A stretch of DNA of 30,720 bases. It comes from an uncultured Sutterella sp. GTDB taxonomy: Bacteria; Pseudomonadota; Gammaproteobacteria; Burkholderiales; Burkholderiaceae_F. The notes under the pieces were generated by a model. It had not been told where the DNA came from and did not search any database. It saw only the letters and a list, made by a program, of their open reading frames with translations. Positions 8,089-16,238 of this stretch are shown piece by piece. Every line of letters begins with the position of its first letter. Within the stretch, counting starts at the first letter, position 1. The stretch is taken from positions 1 through 30,720 of the forward strand of contig CALEAW010000026.1 in NCBI GenBank assembly GCA_937943605.1, read 5' to 3'. The translations under genes and the position numbers were made by a program.

Positions 8089-9321
8089 ATGTCCTCCAAA
8101 ATGAAAATTAGTCTGGCCTGGCAAATGATGATCGGTCTTGCACTCGGTATTGTCGTCGGTGCAATTGTCGATTCATCTTTCGCTCAGACCTGGCTCCAGC
8201 CGCTCGGCGATCTTTTCATTCGTTTGATCCGCATGGTCGTGGTGCCGTTGGTGCTCGCTACGATTATTGCTGGCGCTGCCGGGATTTCTGATACGTCTAA
8301 ACTTGGACGTGTTGCCGTTAAGGTTCTTCTTGTTTATGCCATCACAACGGGTATTGCCGTCGCCGCTGGTCTTTTCTTTGCCGGCTTGATTCAGCCGGGT
8401 CTTGGACTTGACCTCTCCACCGAAGGTCTGAAGGCCAAAGAGGTCGTTGCCCCACCGCTGGTTCAGACGTTATTGGCCATTGTGCCGATTAACCCGATGG
8501 AAGCTATGTCTAACGGCTCCATGCTTCAGATCATCTTCTTTGCTGTGATCTTTGGCTTCGCACTTTCGGGTTTAGGTGAACGCGGTAAAGTCGTTCTCAA
8601 CTTCTTCGAAGTCGTTGGTGACGTCATGATCCGTGTGACGCACATGGTCATGCTCTACGCCCCAATCGGTGTGTTCGGTTTGATCTCCTTCACGGTGAGC
8701 CGTCACGGCTTGGCTGTTCTGCTCCCGTTGGGTGCTTTGATCCTTACGGCCTTCTTAGCAACGATCGTCTTTGTTTGCTTCATTCTCTTGCCGATGGTTC
8801 GCATCATCACGGGTATTCCGATCATGACCTTCTTGAAGGGCATCTTCGAACCGTGGCTCGTCGCTTTCACGACCTGCTCGTCTGCTGCCGCTTTGCCGGC
8901 CAACTTGAATGCCGCTCGTAAGTTGGGTGCCACGAAGGCCATTTCATCCTTCTCTATCCCACTTGGCAATACCATCAACATGAACGGTACGGCCATTTAC
9001 ATGGGTGTGTGTGCCATCTTCGCCGCTGAAGTGTATGGTCTTCCGCTCACCATGGGCGACCAGCTCACCATCGTGTTGATGGGTGTCTTGGCCGCTATTG
9101 GTACCGCTGGTGTGCCAGGCGCTGGCCTCATCATGACGACCATCATCTTCACGCAGGTTGGTATCCCGCTTGAAGCCGTGGCTTTGATTGCTGGTGTTGA
9201 CCGTATTCTCGACATGATTCGTACGTCGATTAACGTGGTCGGTGACGTGGCTGCTGCCGTGACCGTCACGAAGCTCGAAGGTGACTTGGGTTCTGAACCC
9301 TACACCGAAGGTCAAGATTAA
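8089..9321 (+). CDS. Dicarboxylate/amino acid:cation symporter (DAACS family)
   Basis: A 410-residue secondary transporter of the GltP/DctA family, which couples uptake of glutamate, aspartate or C4-dicarboxylates to Na+ or H+. Seen: N-terminal membrane segments with LIRMVVVPLVLATII, the first re-entrant hairpin signature TTCSSAAALPANL, the TM7 signature IPLGNTINMNGTAIYMG, and DRILDMIRTSINVVGD in TM8, which carries the substrate-binding Asp/Arg/Asn. NMNGT instead of the more common NMDGT does not by itself decide the substrate. The ATG at 8089 is chosen over a GTG at 8080 because GGTGGAG sits directly in front of it. Codon choice is strongly biased toward optimal codons, suggesting high expression. 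Possible regulation is through the palindrome and hairpins upstream. Confidence 0.93.
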   Translation: MSSKMKISLAWQMMIGLALGIVVGAIVDSSFAQTWLQPLGDLFIRLIRMVVVPLVLATIIAGAAGISDTSKLGRVAVKVLLVYAITTGIAVAAGLFFAGLIQPGLGLDLSTEGLKAKEVVAPPLVQTLLAIVPINPMEAMSNGSMLQIIFFAVIFGFALSGLGERGKVVLNFFEVVGDVMIRVTHMVMLYAPIGVFGLISFTVSRHGLAVLLPLGALILTAFLATIVFVCFILLPMVRIITGIPIMTFLKGIFEPWLVAFTTCSSAAALPANLNAARKLGATKAISSFSIPLGNTINMNGTAIYMGVCAIFAAEVYGLPLTMGDQLTIVLMGVLAAIGTAGVPGAGLIMTTIIFTQVGIPLEAVALIAGVDRILDMIRTSINVVGDVAAAVTVTKLEGDLGSEPYTEGQD

Positions 9322-9339
9322 GGTTAAGCCTTAAGTGAA

Positions 9340-9379
9340 AAAATCCCCGCCTGCCTGAAGCAAGCGGGGATTTTTTTTG
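9340..9379 (+). terminator. Bidirectional terminator after the symporter
   Basis: AATCCCCGC (9342-9350) pairs with GCGGGGATT (9364-9372); the stem is followed by T8 on the plus strand and by TTTTTTCACT on the minus strand. It serves the symporter and the convergent BOF-family gene. Confidence 0.93.
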
Positions 9380-9395
9380 TTCTGAATTTTCTCGT

Positions 9396-9749
9396 TTATT
9401 CGCTTCTGACTTTGATGGACTCCGCATCCACGCGCAAACCTTCAAACGGCAAACGACTCACTCTCCCTAAGACTTCGTAGGTAACACCACGTCGAATCGT
9501 CATTTCAGCGCGCATCTCTTGCGGAATCGCCATAAACAATCGTCCTGAGGCATCCTCAAAAACATAAACCCCGTCACTAGGCTCAGACACGATGTGTCCC
9601 GTCAAACGAACCAACTCATCAGCCTTGGCACCTTCGAGCGCACTCTCTACCGTTTCGAACGCAACAAAATTATGGCGCGCCGTCATTTCCGCCTGGGCAA
9701 CACCTCCTAAAGCCAACAACGCGCATCCAAATATCAATGACTTCCACAT
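9396..9749 (-). CDS. Periplasmic BOF-family protein (YgiW/YdeI-like OB fold)
   Basis: A 117-residue secreted protein. Residues 1-20 form a signal peptide with a likely cleavage after AQA. The rest fits the bacterial OB-fold (BOF) family: LVRLTGHIV at roughly 46-54, YVFEDASGRLFMAIP, then YEVLGRVSRLPFEGLRVDAESI at the C terminus. Family members such as E. coli YgiW and YdeI and Salmonella YdeI are periplasmic and contribute to tolerance of peroxide, cadmium or cationic peptides; the mechanism is unclear. An AGGAGG site precedes the ATG. It is divergent from the META lipoprotein and converges on the symporter. The match is by motif pattern and could not be searched. Confidence 0.82.
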   Translation of the reverse strand: MWKSLIFGCALLALGGVAQAEMTARHNFVAFETVESALEGAKADELVRLTGHIVSEPSDGVYVFEDASGRLFMAIPQEMRAEMTIRRGVTYEVLGRVSRLPFEGLRVDAESIKVRSE

Positions 9750-9953
9750 ACGATCCTCCTAGAAACAATGAATGTCTTTGAACTCAAAGCGTCACTCTTA
9801 CACATCAATTTGTATCAATTTGTCACGCCTTTTGCAATACGATCAATGAAACATTCGACCTTTCTCATTCTGCGCCTTTCAAAGAAACTTGAGCGATTTG
9901 CATCTTGCGCTGAGACAAATTCTCTTCAAATTTTTAAGTTGTTAAGACTTCCC

Positions 9954-9982
9954 TTGATACATCTTCTGATAGCGTCTTTAAT
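9954..9982 (+). promoter_or_regulatory. Sigma-70-like promoter of the META lipoprotein gene
   Basis: TTGATA (9954-9959), a 17-base spacer and TTTAAT (9977-9982): five of six matches in each box. Transcription would begin near 9989, giving a leader of about 57 bases. A 93-codon open frame crossing this promoter (9768-10049) is not considered coding. Confidence 0.65.
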
Positions 9983-10045
9983 ACTTTATGCTATGGTTCT
10001 CTCATTCACGCCAATCTTTGGCATTTTTCCCTGGAGATATTCCCT

Positions 10046-10471
10046 ATGAAGTTGCGCTATCTTGCTGCCGTTCCTTGTACTCTCGTTCTTGCAGCCTGTT
10101 CTACGGGCTGTGGTGCTGATCAATCCGCGGACTTAGCTGGCCGTTCTTTGATGTGGGCCGATGGTATTACGGCTGACTGTGAAGTCCCGCCGACGATCAA
10201 GTTTGGTGCTGATGGTAAGGTGTCTGGTAACGCGGGTTGCAACTATCTCGTTGGTTCTTGGTCCATGGAAGGCGCCAAGATTGACCTCTCTGGCTTGGGT
10301 TCCACCCGTCGCATGTGCGGTCCGGCCATCATGAAGATGGAAGACGCCTTCTTGCAGAACCTCGGTAAGACAGTTTACGCCACGGCTGAAGGCGACAAGG
10401 TGCACTTCCTTGATGCTGACCACAAGCTCGTCATGACGCTCGTGCCTGAAGCCCCGGGTTCTTGCAAATAA
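10046..10471 (+). CDS. META-domain (HslJ-like) lipoprotein
   Basis: A 141-residue protein with a lipoprotein signal: MKLRYLAAV start and the lipobox LAAC with Cys18. After a short Cys-containing linker (CSTGCG) comes one META/HslJ domain: LAGRSLMWADG, PTIKFGADGKVSGNAGCNYLVGS (split across 49-72), LGSTRRMCGP, MEDAFLQNLG and a C-terminal LVMTLVP strand. This is the pattern of small heat-shock or antibiotic-stress-associated HslJ proteins; their biochemical role is unknown. A GGAGA ribosome site and a good promoter precede it. Codon use is of the high-expression type. Extra Cys residues (22, 63, 93, 140) may form disulfides. It is likely membrane-anchored facing the periplasm. Confidence 0.82.
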   Translation: MKLRYLAAVPCTLVLAACSTGCGADQSADLAGRSLMWADGITADCEVPPTIKFGADGKVSGNAGCNYLVGSWSMEGAKIDLSGLGSTRRMCGPAIMKMEDAFLQNLGKTVYATAEGDKVHFLDADHKLVMTLVPEAPGSCK

Positions 10472-10493
10472 GTCGCTCGTGACCATTTAAATT

Positions 10494-10529
10494 AAAAGGG
10501 AGACCTAACGGCCTCCCTTTTGTTTTTTT
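10494..10529 (+). terminator. Terminator between the META gene and polA
   Basis: AAAAGGGAG (10494-10502) pairs with CTCCCTTTT (10513-10521), followed by GTTTTTTTA. The minus-strand side is also T-rich (TTTTAATTT), so it may also end polA. Confidence 0.88.
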
Positions 10530-10548
10530 AAGCAGCGCTTCGTCTTAC

Positions 10549-13395
10549 TTAGTGTGCAGCACCCCAACTATCGCCTGCGCCCACTTCAGCCACGAGCGGC
10601 ACACGAAGCGAAGCCACCTCAGCCATCAATTGAGGGACCTTCTCTTTAACAAGTTCGGCTTCGTCTAAAGGCGCTTCTAGGATCAATTCGTCATGCACCT
10701 GTAAGACAAGTCGCGTTTTCAGACCCGCTTCTTTGAGCCAAGCATCCACACGAATCATGGCACGCTTAATTAAGTCCGCAGCCGTCCCTTGCATCGGTGC
10801 ATTAATCGCAGCGCGCTCAGCTGCCGCCTGAAGGGGCTTACGAGAGCTAGCAATCTCAGGAATCCAAAGACGACGACCAAAAGCGGTTTCCACATAACCT
10901 TGGGCATGAGCTTCTTCGCGTTTCGCTTCCATATAGCGCTTGACGCCCGGATAACGTGCAAAGTATTCGTCAATGTAGTGCGAAGCGACACGACGCTCGA
11001 TCCCTAAGTTCTGCGCCAGGCCAAAAGCACTCATCCCGTAAATCAAACCGAAATTAATGACCTTGGCCATGCGTCGTTCTTCTGACGTAACGTCTTCAGG
11101 ACGACGACCAAAGACTTCAGCCGCGGTCGCACGGTGAATATCTTCGCCGCGCGCAAAAGCTTGCAATAAGCCCGGGTCTTCAGAGAGATGCGCCATGATG
11201 CGCAATTCAATCTGCGAATAGTCAGCCGAAATAATCACACCGCCCGACTCAGCCACAAAGGCTTCACGCACCTGTCGACCTTCTGTCGTACGCACAGGGA
11301 TATTCTGCAAATTCGGATCCGAACTCGCTAAGCGCCCCGTCACCGCAATCGCCTGACCAAAGGTCGTATGAACGCGACCATCTTTGGGGTCCACCATACG
11401 CGGCAACTTGTCGAGGTATGTGCTACGCAACTTCGTCAAGCGACGGTGCTCCAAAATCAACTTAGGCAACGGATAATCCAACGACAATTCGGTTAGCACT
11501 TCTTCATCGGTGGACGGCGTCCCTGAACTCGTCTTCTTTTTGACAGGCAACCCTAATTTCGTAAAGAGAATCTGCCCCAATTGCTTCGGGCTTGACAAAT
11601 TAAACGTTTCGCCCGCGATCTTATAGGCTTCGTTCACCAATTCATCAATACGGATGCCAAGAGCTTCTGACTGCTGCGCCAATCTAAAGGCATCAATCGC
11701 GACGCCGGTATCTTCCATACGCGCTAAGACTTCAAGCAATGGCTGCTCAATCTCATCATAGATAGCGCGCAACCCTTGATCGGCATCAAGGCGTGTCGCC
11801 AACACGGCAAATAGACCACGCAAAACAGCGCTTTCTTCAGCTAAGAGCGTCAGTACCTGTTGGGGGGCTGCGTCTTTCGCCAAAATGGCTTTTGCGCCCT
11901 TTCCTAACACATCTTCGTGCGTCGGCATCTCACGCATCAAGTGGCGAGCTGCCAATAGCTTGAGGTCATGCTTTAAATGGGCTTCAAGCACATAGCTCAT
12001 CAGCATGGTGTCATGAAGCGTGCCACCTAACGTGACACCAAGCCCACGCAACACATGCCAAACCGTCTTGGCATCGTGCATCACCTTTGGTGTTGCGCCT
12101 TCTAACCATGGACGAAGCATGTCAAGCACACGTTCAGTCGTCAGGTCGCCTGCAAGACGAAGCACAAAAACGTCCTTGGCCGACAAAGCAATCCCCATCC
12201 CGACTAGCTCAGCATGACGCGCTTCACCGTCCCAAAGAAGCGTTAAACCGACAGGCAACGAACGATGTTCAGTCAAACGCCCCACAACGTCATCTAAGCC
12301 CATCAAGTCTTTGATTTCGACAAACGGTATATCATCAGGCTTTTCGGCTAAAGCGGGCGAAAAAGACGTGGCCATCATGGGTGTTTTTGCGGGAACAGCC
12401 TTCTTGGGTTCGACGGGTGTGACAGCTTCGGTCGTGGTCTTTTCGTCTTGCGGCGCTTCTTCGATGCCACCAAAAAGACCACCCAAACCGTCAGGCGATT
12501 CGACCGCACGCGAGGGTTCTGCTTGAGGGGCTGCAACGCCTGCTGGCGCGGCACGCTTCAAGGTCGAAGGCGACATTTCCCAACGACGACAGAAAGCCGC
12601 AATTGCTTCCGCAGAAGCGGGCTTCACGACCAACTGATCGATCGCACATGCTTCAGGCAATTCGCAGGTGCGGCAAATCGTCGTCAAGCGACGCGCATCA
12701 TCCAAAAACGGCAATCCAGCACGCAAATATTCGCCAACTTTACCTTTGACGTTGTCGGCATTTGCCTTCACGCCATCGAGGTCACCATACTCAGCAATCC
12801 ACTTAGCGGCGGTTTTGGGACCACACTTCTCGATCCCAGGTACGTTATCGACCTTATCACCCATTAACGACAGATAGTCGATGATGCGTTCGGGCGGCAC
12901 ACCATACTTTTCGATCACGCCTTCGCGATCGTAGAACTTGGTGTTCATCGTATTGAGGAGCACGATGTCGTCATCAACCAACTGCGCCATATCCTTGTCA
13001 CCCGTCGCGATGACTGCCTTCATGCCAGCAGCGCGTGCTTTTTCGGCGATGGTCGCAATCACGTCGTCCGCTTCAACGCCCGAAATGGACACCAATGGCC
13101 AACCTAAATCACGCAACGCCTGATGTAAGGGTTCAATTTGCACACGCAAGTCGTCAGGCATCGGCGGACGATTGCTTTTATAAGCCGGAAACATGTCATG
13201 ACGGAACGTTTTCCCTGGGGCATCAAACACAATCACCGCATGATCGGCTTTGGCTAACGCCCAGACTTTACCGAGCATCCCAAAAAAGCCGCGCAGTGCG
13301 CCCGTTGGCTCACCTTGACTTGTTCTTAAGTCAGGTAAGCCATGAAAAGCACGGAAAAGATAGTTAGAACCGTCAATGAGAAGTATCTTGGACAT
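10549..13395 (-). CDS. polA: DNA polymerase I, probably without proofreading activity
   Basis: A 948-residue PolA (E. coli 928). The N-terminal 5'-3' flap exonuclease is complete: LIDGSNYLFRAFHG, YKSNRPPMPDDL, VEADDVIA, TGDKDMAQLV, and LMGDKVDNVPGI. Residues about 282-355 are a Pro/Ala/Glu-rich linker. In the 3'-5' exonuclease-like domain (about 356-530) the metal-binding residues are replaced: E. coli D355, E357 and D424 correspond to L384, L386 and V445, and D501 to E521, so proofreading is probably absent. The polymerase is intact: motif A D725, motif B R774/K778/F782/Y786, motif C H901-D902. It fills gaps in repair and removes Okazaki primers. It is divergent from the DUF2782-like gene. 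Confidence 0.97.
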   Translation of the reverse strand: MSKILLIDGSNYLFRAFHGLPDLRTSQGEPTGALRGFFGMLGKVWALAKADHAVIVFDAPGKTFRHDMFPAYKSNRPPMPDDLRVQIEPLHQALRDLGWPLVSISGVEADDVIATIAEKARAAGMKAVIATGDKDMAQLVDDDIVLLNTMNTKFYDREGVIEKYGVPPERIIDYLSLMGDKVDNVPGIEKCGPKTAAKWIAEYGDLDGVKANADNVKGKVGEYLRAGLPFLDDARRLTTICRTCELPEACAIDQLVVKPASAEAIAAFCRRWEMSPSTLKRAAPAGVAAPQAEPSRAVESPDGLGGLFGGIEEAPQDEKTTTEAVTPVEPKKAVPAKTPMMATSFSPALAEKPDDIPFVEIKDLMGLDDVVGRLTEHRSLPVGLTLLWDGEARHAELVGMGIALSAKDVFVLRLAGDLTTERVLDMLRPWLEGATPKVMHDAKTVWHVLRGLGVTLGGTLHDTMLMSYVLEAHLKHDLKLLAARHLMREMPTHEDVLGKGAKAILAKDAAPQQVLTLLAEESAVLRGLFAVLATRLDADQGLRAIYDEIEQPLLEVLARMEDTGVAIDAFRLAQQSEALGIRIDELVNEAYKIAGETFNLSSPKQLGQILFTKLGLPVKKKTSSGTPSTDEEVLTELSLDYPLPKLILEHRRLTKLRSTYLDKLPRMVDPKDGRVHTTFGQAIAVTGRLASSDPNLQNIPVRTTEGRQVREAFVAESGGVIISADYSQIELRIMAHLSEDPGLLQAFARGEDIHRATAAEVFGRRPEDVTSEERRMAKVINFGLIYGMSAFGLAQNLGIERRVASHYIDEYFARYPGVKRYMEAKREEAHAQGYVETAFGRRLWIPEIASSRKPLQAAAERAAINAPMQGTAADLIKRAMIRVDAWLKEAGLKTRLVLQVHDELILEAPLDEAELVKEKVPQLMAEVASLRVPLVAEVGAGDSWGAAH

Positions 13396-13665
13396 GAGCT
13401 CGCATCAGTCAAAAAATCTAAAAGTCTCATAAGCATAGCTGAAATAAGCAGCCATAAGCGTACCAATCCGTTACCTCAAGCTCGCACGAGATTCCCACAC
13501 TGTAAGCAACGCCCGTGGCACAATAGCGGTAAGTCTTATGAAAACGTGTTCGTTTTCTTTTGTTGGATTCACTCGTCTTATTAATAAGACACTTATCCAC
13601 TTACACTTTATTGTCTAACGACCTAACGATTTGAAGATGTTGTCGTGCGACAAGAAGGATTCTTT
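13396..13665. other. Divergent intergenic region between polA and the DUF2782-like gene
   Basis: 270 bases without a convincing gene. An 80-codon open frame (13342-13584) overlaps the polA start and has no family-like features. The region holds the 16-bp palindrome at 13575-13590. I could not assign a clear promoter to either gene. Confidence 0.55.
13575..13590. promoter_or_regulatory. 16-bp perfect palindrome, putative operator
   Basis: GTCTTATTAATAAGAC is an exact palindrome between polA and the DUF2782-like gene. It has the same arms, GTCTTAT and ATAAGAC, as the palindrome at 7962-7975, with two more central bases. A regulator is inferred, not identified. Confidence 0.45.
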
Positions 13666-14085
13666 ATGACTAAGCCATTATTGACCGCTATTGCCCTTTT
13701 GGTAGGTTCTTCGTTCGTCTCGGCGGCATCCCTTGATGCACCACCCCCTTATGCGGGTGACGTGAAGCCCGCTGCACAAGCCCCTGTTAAATCGGCACCA
13801 GCTTCTGAAGAAGAAGCCAATCCCTTGCTGCCCAGTAAAGCCGACATGGAAAAAGCACGCGAAGACCGTGCACATGGCAAAATTCCGCCTAAGTACGAAC
13901 GTCAGACCAAGATTGAAGCTGTTCGTGACGAAAACAATCGCGTCACCGAATATGTCGTGACCCCGGGTACTACGCATATTCCGTACAAGATGGAAAATCA
14001 AGCTGATAAGCCCATTGACTCGACGCCAGGCAGCAACTCTAAGAGTACGCTTGGCACAACCAAATTTATTGAGTTTGGTTGGTAA
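13666..14085 (+). CDS. DUF2782-like secreted protein
   Basis: A 139-residue protein with a Sec signal peptide (about residues 1-21, ending VSAA). A Pro/Ala/Lys-rich linker follows, then a C-terminal segment with TKIEAVRDENNRVTEYVVTP (about 85-104), ITEYxV-like strands and a final GTTKFIEFGW. This resembles DUF2782 proteins, which as I recall commonly lie beside polA in beta- and gammaproteobacteria; the neighbourhood supports the call more than the sequence does. The start at 13666 has an AGAAGGA site at a good distance and begins directly with the signal peptide; an upstream in-frame codon at 13645 is less likely. Function is unknown; the protein probably acts in the periplasm. Its partner downstream begins 20 bases later. 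Confidence 0.7.
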   Translation: MTKPLLTAIALLVGSSFVSAASLDAPPPYAGDVKPAAQAPVKSAPASEEEANPLLPSKADMEKAREDRAHGKIPPKYERQTKIEAVRDENNRVTEYVVTPGTTHIPYKMENQADKPIDSTPGSNSKSTLGTTKFIEFGW

Positions 14086-14105
14086 ACCTCTAACGATTCT
14101 TTTTT

Positions 14106-14888
14106 ATGGCGAAACCTATTCAAGTGTCCGACGGCTGGCGTTGGTTCAAAGATGCCCTTCTGGCCTTAAAGAACCAACCGCTTGGCCTCGTCGGAATTGT
14201 GATCTTTTACATCTTAATTAGTGGTCTTCTCTCAGGCATCCCTGTCATTGGTCCGATTTTGGCTGGTGTTTGGATGCCGTTTGGGGCAGTCCTCACGGGC
14301 TTTGCAACACGCGACGCGCTTCGTCGTCGTTTGCCCACCTATGCGCCCTTATTAGCCGCTGCACGCAAACAAGTCACGCGACTTCATTTGATTTCTGTGG
14401 GGTTGGTGAGTGCGGGCTGTATGGAAATCATTTTCTTGGTGGCGCAGTGGCTCTCCGCTGACAAAATCAAAGCATGGAAAATGACCGACGAAGGCATCAT
14501 CGACACCGCGACGATCATGACCAATTTTCCGTGGTTAGGCGTTTGTGTCGGCTTGGCACTTTATACGCCCCTCTTTATGGCAACGCTCTTTGCACCCTTA
14601 CTCATTGCGGACGCAGGTCAAACGCCAGGTAAAAGCTTCTTCTATTCGTTCTTTGGGACGGCACGCAACTTTGTGCCCTGCCTCTTGGCGGGCGTCCTTT
14701 TGGTAGGTCTCACGGCCGTCATTGCTTTTATTGGGAATGGCCTCTTTTTGGCTTTAGGGTTAGGTAATGCCTTCTCTTACTTGTCACCCTTTGTGGTCAT
14801 CTTTATGACGAGCATTGCGCAAGCCATGGTGTGGCCCATGTATCGTGACCTCTTTGGCGAAAAGGCGCTCTTTGATCGCTTGCCTTAA
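14106..14888 (+). CDS. BPSS1780-like multi-pass membrane protein
   Basis: A 260-residue inner-membrane protein. GWRWFKDALLALKNQPLGLVG (residues 9-29, split by position) precedes the first membrane segment, and SGIPVIGPILAGVWMPFGAV forms the second; about six hydrophobic segments follow, including the LFAPLLIADAGQTPGKSFFYS loop region. This N-terminal amphipathic WxWF...F...P pattern and the overall length resemble the BPSS1780 family of Betaproteobacteria, which is of unknown function. It starts 20 bases after the DUF2782-like gene, so the two are probably co-transcribed and may work together in the envelope. No good Shine-Dalgarno sequence is seen before the ATG. Confidence 0.72.
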   Translation: MAKPIQVSDGWRWFKDALLALKNQPLGLVGIVIFYILISGLLSGIPVIGPILAGVWMPFGAVLTGFATRDALRRRLPTYAPLLAAARKQVTRLHLISVGLVSAGCMEIIFLVAQWLSADKIKAWKMTDEGIIDTATIMTNFPWLGVCVGLALYTPLFMATLFAPLLIADAGQTPGKSFFYSFFGTARNFVPCLLAGVLLVGLTAVIAFIGNGLFLALGLGNAFSYLSPFVVIFMTSIAQAMVWPMYRDLFGEKALFDRLP

Positions 14889-14910
14889 TGGTTAACGAAG
14901 CATCACTCAC

Positions 14911-14950
14911 AAAACGCGACCTGACCTTCAACGGCATGGTCGCGTTTTTG
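14911..14950 (+). terminator. Terminator between the BPSS1780-like gene and dinB
   Basis: A perfect 11-bp stem, AAAACGCGACC (14911-14921) with GGTCGCGTTTT (14938-14948), followed by TTG and T-rich sequence; T4 follows on the minus strand as well. A 70-codon open frame across it (14888-15100) is therefore not a gene. Confidence 0.88.
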
Positions 14951-14972
14951 TTAGAACCCTTTAGATTTACAA

Positions 14973-16127
14973 TCAAAATAAAGAGAGTGACCCCTCAATT
15001 TCTTGTATCGGCGTACTCATGGTCAACCCCATCAATCGTAGGCCTCCAGCAGGTATTGCAACACCTGCGAGCAAGCGTTGCGCGTCTTCCAAGAGCCTAA
15101 TACCATCCATCGCGCCATAAGGCACCTCTGCCGTATAGGCACGCGTCTTCGTTGTAAAGTCGTGGTGACGAAGTTTAATCGTCAACGTGCAACCCACAAA
15201 ATGCGCACGCTCTAAACGCTTCGTTAATTCTTCTACCAAGTCAGCCAAGACCTGATCGATCTGACGTCTTGCACGCAAATCATGCCTAAATGTCCGTTCG
15301 CAACCGACACTTTTACGCTCACGCCAAGCGCGCACTGGCCGATCATCAATTCCACGCACAAAACGGTAGAAGTCATAACCTGACTGACCAAAGTGCCTCA
15401 AAAGATCAGACAAAGGCCAAGCTCGCAAATCGGGCGCTTTGTGTATTCCTAAGGCATGGCACTTGGCAGCGGTTGCGGGACCTACGCCCCAAAACGCTTC
15501 AATCGGCAATTGATCAATAAAAGCCAGTGCGCGATCTGGATGAATGGTGCAAAGGCCATCAGGCTTACGCCAGTCCGAGGCAATTTTGGCCAAGAATTTG
15601 TTGTACGAAACACCAGCACTCGCCACAAGTCCTAATTCAGCACGGATCTCCGCTTTAATGGCCTTCGCGACATCGACACCTAAAGCAATGCCACGTTTAT
15701 TGTGCGTCACATCCAAAAAAGCCTCATCAAGGCTAATCGGCTCAATGATGTCTGTATAGCGATGAAAAATTTCGTGAATCGATTGGGAGACGGCTTTATA
15801 GTGCGCCATGCGGCCTTCGACAAAAATAAGCTGCGGGCACAACGCTTTAGCTTTAGCGCTTGGCATCGCACTACGTACACCATATTGACGGGCTTCGTAA
15901 CTTGCCGTTGCGACGACACCACGGCCTTCGGCATGCCCCACCGCAATCGGACGACCGCGTAACGCAGGATTATCTCGCTGTTCGACCGAGGCATAAAAAG
16001 CGTCCATATCCACATGGACAATTTTGCGCGACGTATCACGCGTGAGGACGAGCGCCGTCTCATCGGCCGTCACGTCAGGCGGTCGATGTTCTGAAGTAGG
16101 CAAAAGAGAGGATTCGGGCGACGTCAT
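14973..16127 (-). CDS. dinB: DNA polymerase IV (Y family)
   Basis: A 384-residue translesion polymerase. Catalytic residues: D40 in VHVDMDAFYASVE and the D-E pair in SLDEAFLDV. The steric and fold motifs RGRPIAVG, ATASYEARQYGVRSAM and SAGVSYNKFLAKIASDWRKPDG are present. The thumb helix-hairpin-helix (FWGVGPATAAK) and little finger (ERTFRHDL) follow. The N terminus is 34 residues longer than in E. coli and no alternative ATG exists before the catalytic core, so the extension seems real unless a GTG/TTG is used. The extreme C terminus SLSLF resembles the beta-clamp motif QL(S/D)LF. I found no LexA-type box upstream. It is divergent from fdxA and converges on the BPSS1780-like gene. Confidence 0.96.
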   Translation of the reverse strand: MTSPESSLLPTSEHRPPDVTADETALVLTRDTSRKIVHVDMDAFYASVEQRDNPALRGRPIAVGHAEGRGVVATASYEARQYGVRSAMPSAKAKALCPQLIFVEGRMAHYKAVSQSIHEIFHRYTDIIEPISLDEAFLDVTHNKRGIALGVDVAKAIKAEIRAELGLVASAGVSYNKFLAKIASDWRKPDGLCTIHPDRALAFIDQLPIEAFWGVGPATAAKCHALGIHKAPDLRAWPLSDLLRHFGQSGYDFYRFVRGIDDRPVRAWRERKSVGCERTFRHDLRARRQIDQVLADLVEELTKRLERAHFVGCTLTIKLRHHDFTTKTRAYTAEVPYGAMDGIRLLEDAQRLLAGVAIPAGGLRLMGLTMSTPIQEIEGSLSLF

Positions 16128-16169
16128 GATGATCTATTTTAACGATAATCAAAATAGCCTTTTGGATAA

Positions 16170-16199
16170 CTGTCATAAGCACACAAAAAGGACTACAAT
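16170..16199 (+). promoter_or_regulatory. Putative fdxA promoter
   Basis: CTGTCA (16170-16175), an 18-base spacer and TACAAT (16194-16199). The -10 is good and the -35 is four of six. The start of transcription would fall near 16206, about 30 bases before the fdxA ATG. Confidence 0.5.
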
Positions 16200-16238
16200 C
16201 TCGTTCTTAACCAAAATAACCTAACAGGAGACCCTTCA

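Noticed and set aside
9768..10049. A 93-codon open frame upstream of the META lipoprotein gene
   Set aside because: No plausible ribosome site, no recognisable family, and it runs across the good promoter at 9954-9982 that serves the next gene.
13342..13584. An 80-codon open frame across the polA start
   Set aside because: It overlaps polA codons on the opposite strand and the divergent intergenic region, with no family-like features.
14888..15100. A 70-codon open frame after the BPSS1780-like gene
   Set aside because: It reads through a perfect terminator and into the 3' end of dinB on the other strand.
16128..16238. LexA (SOS) box in front of dinB
   Set aside because: CTGT occurs at 16170 but without a matching ACAG at the right distance; no convincing operator was found.
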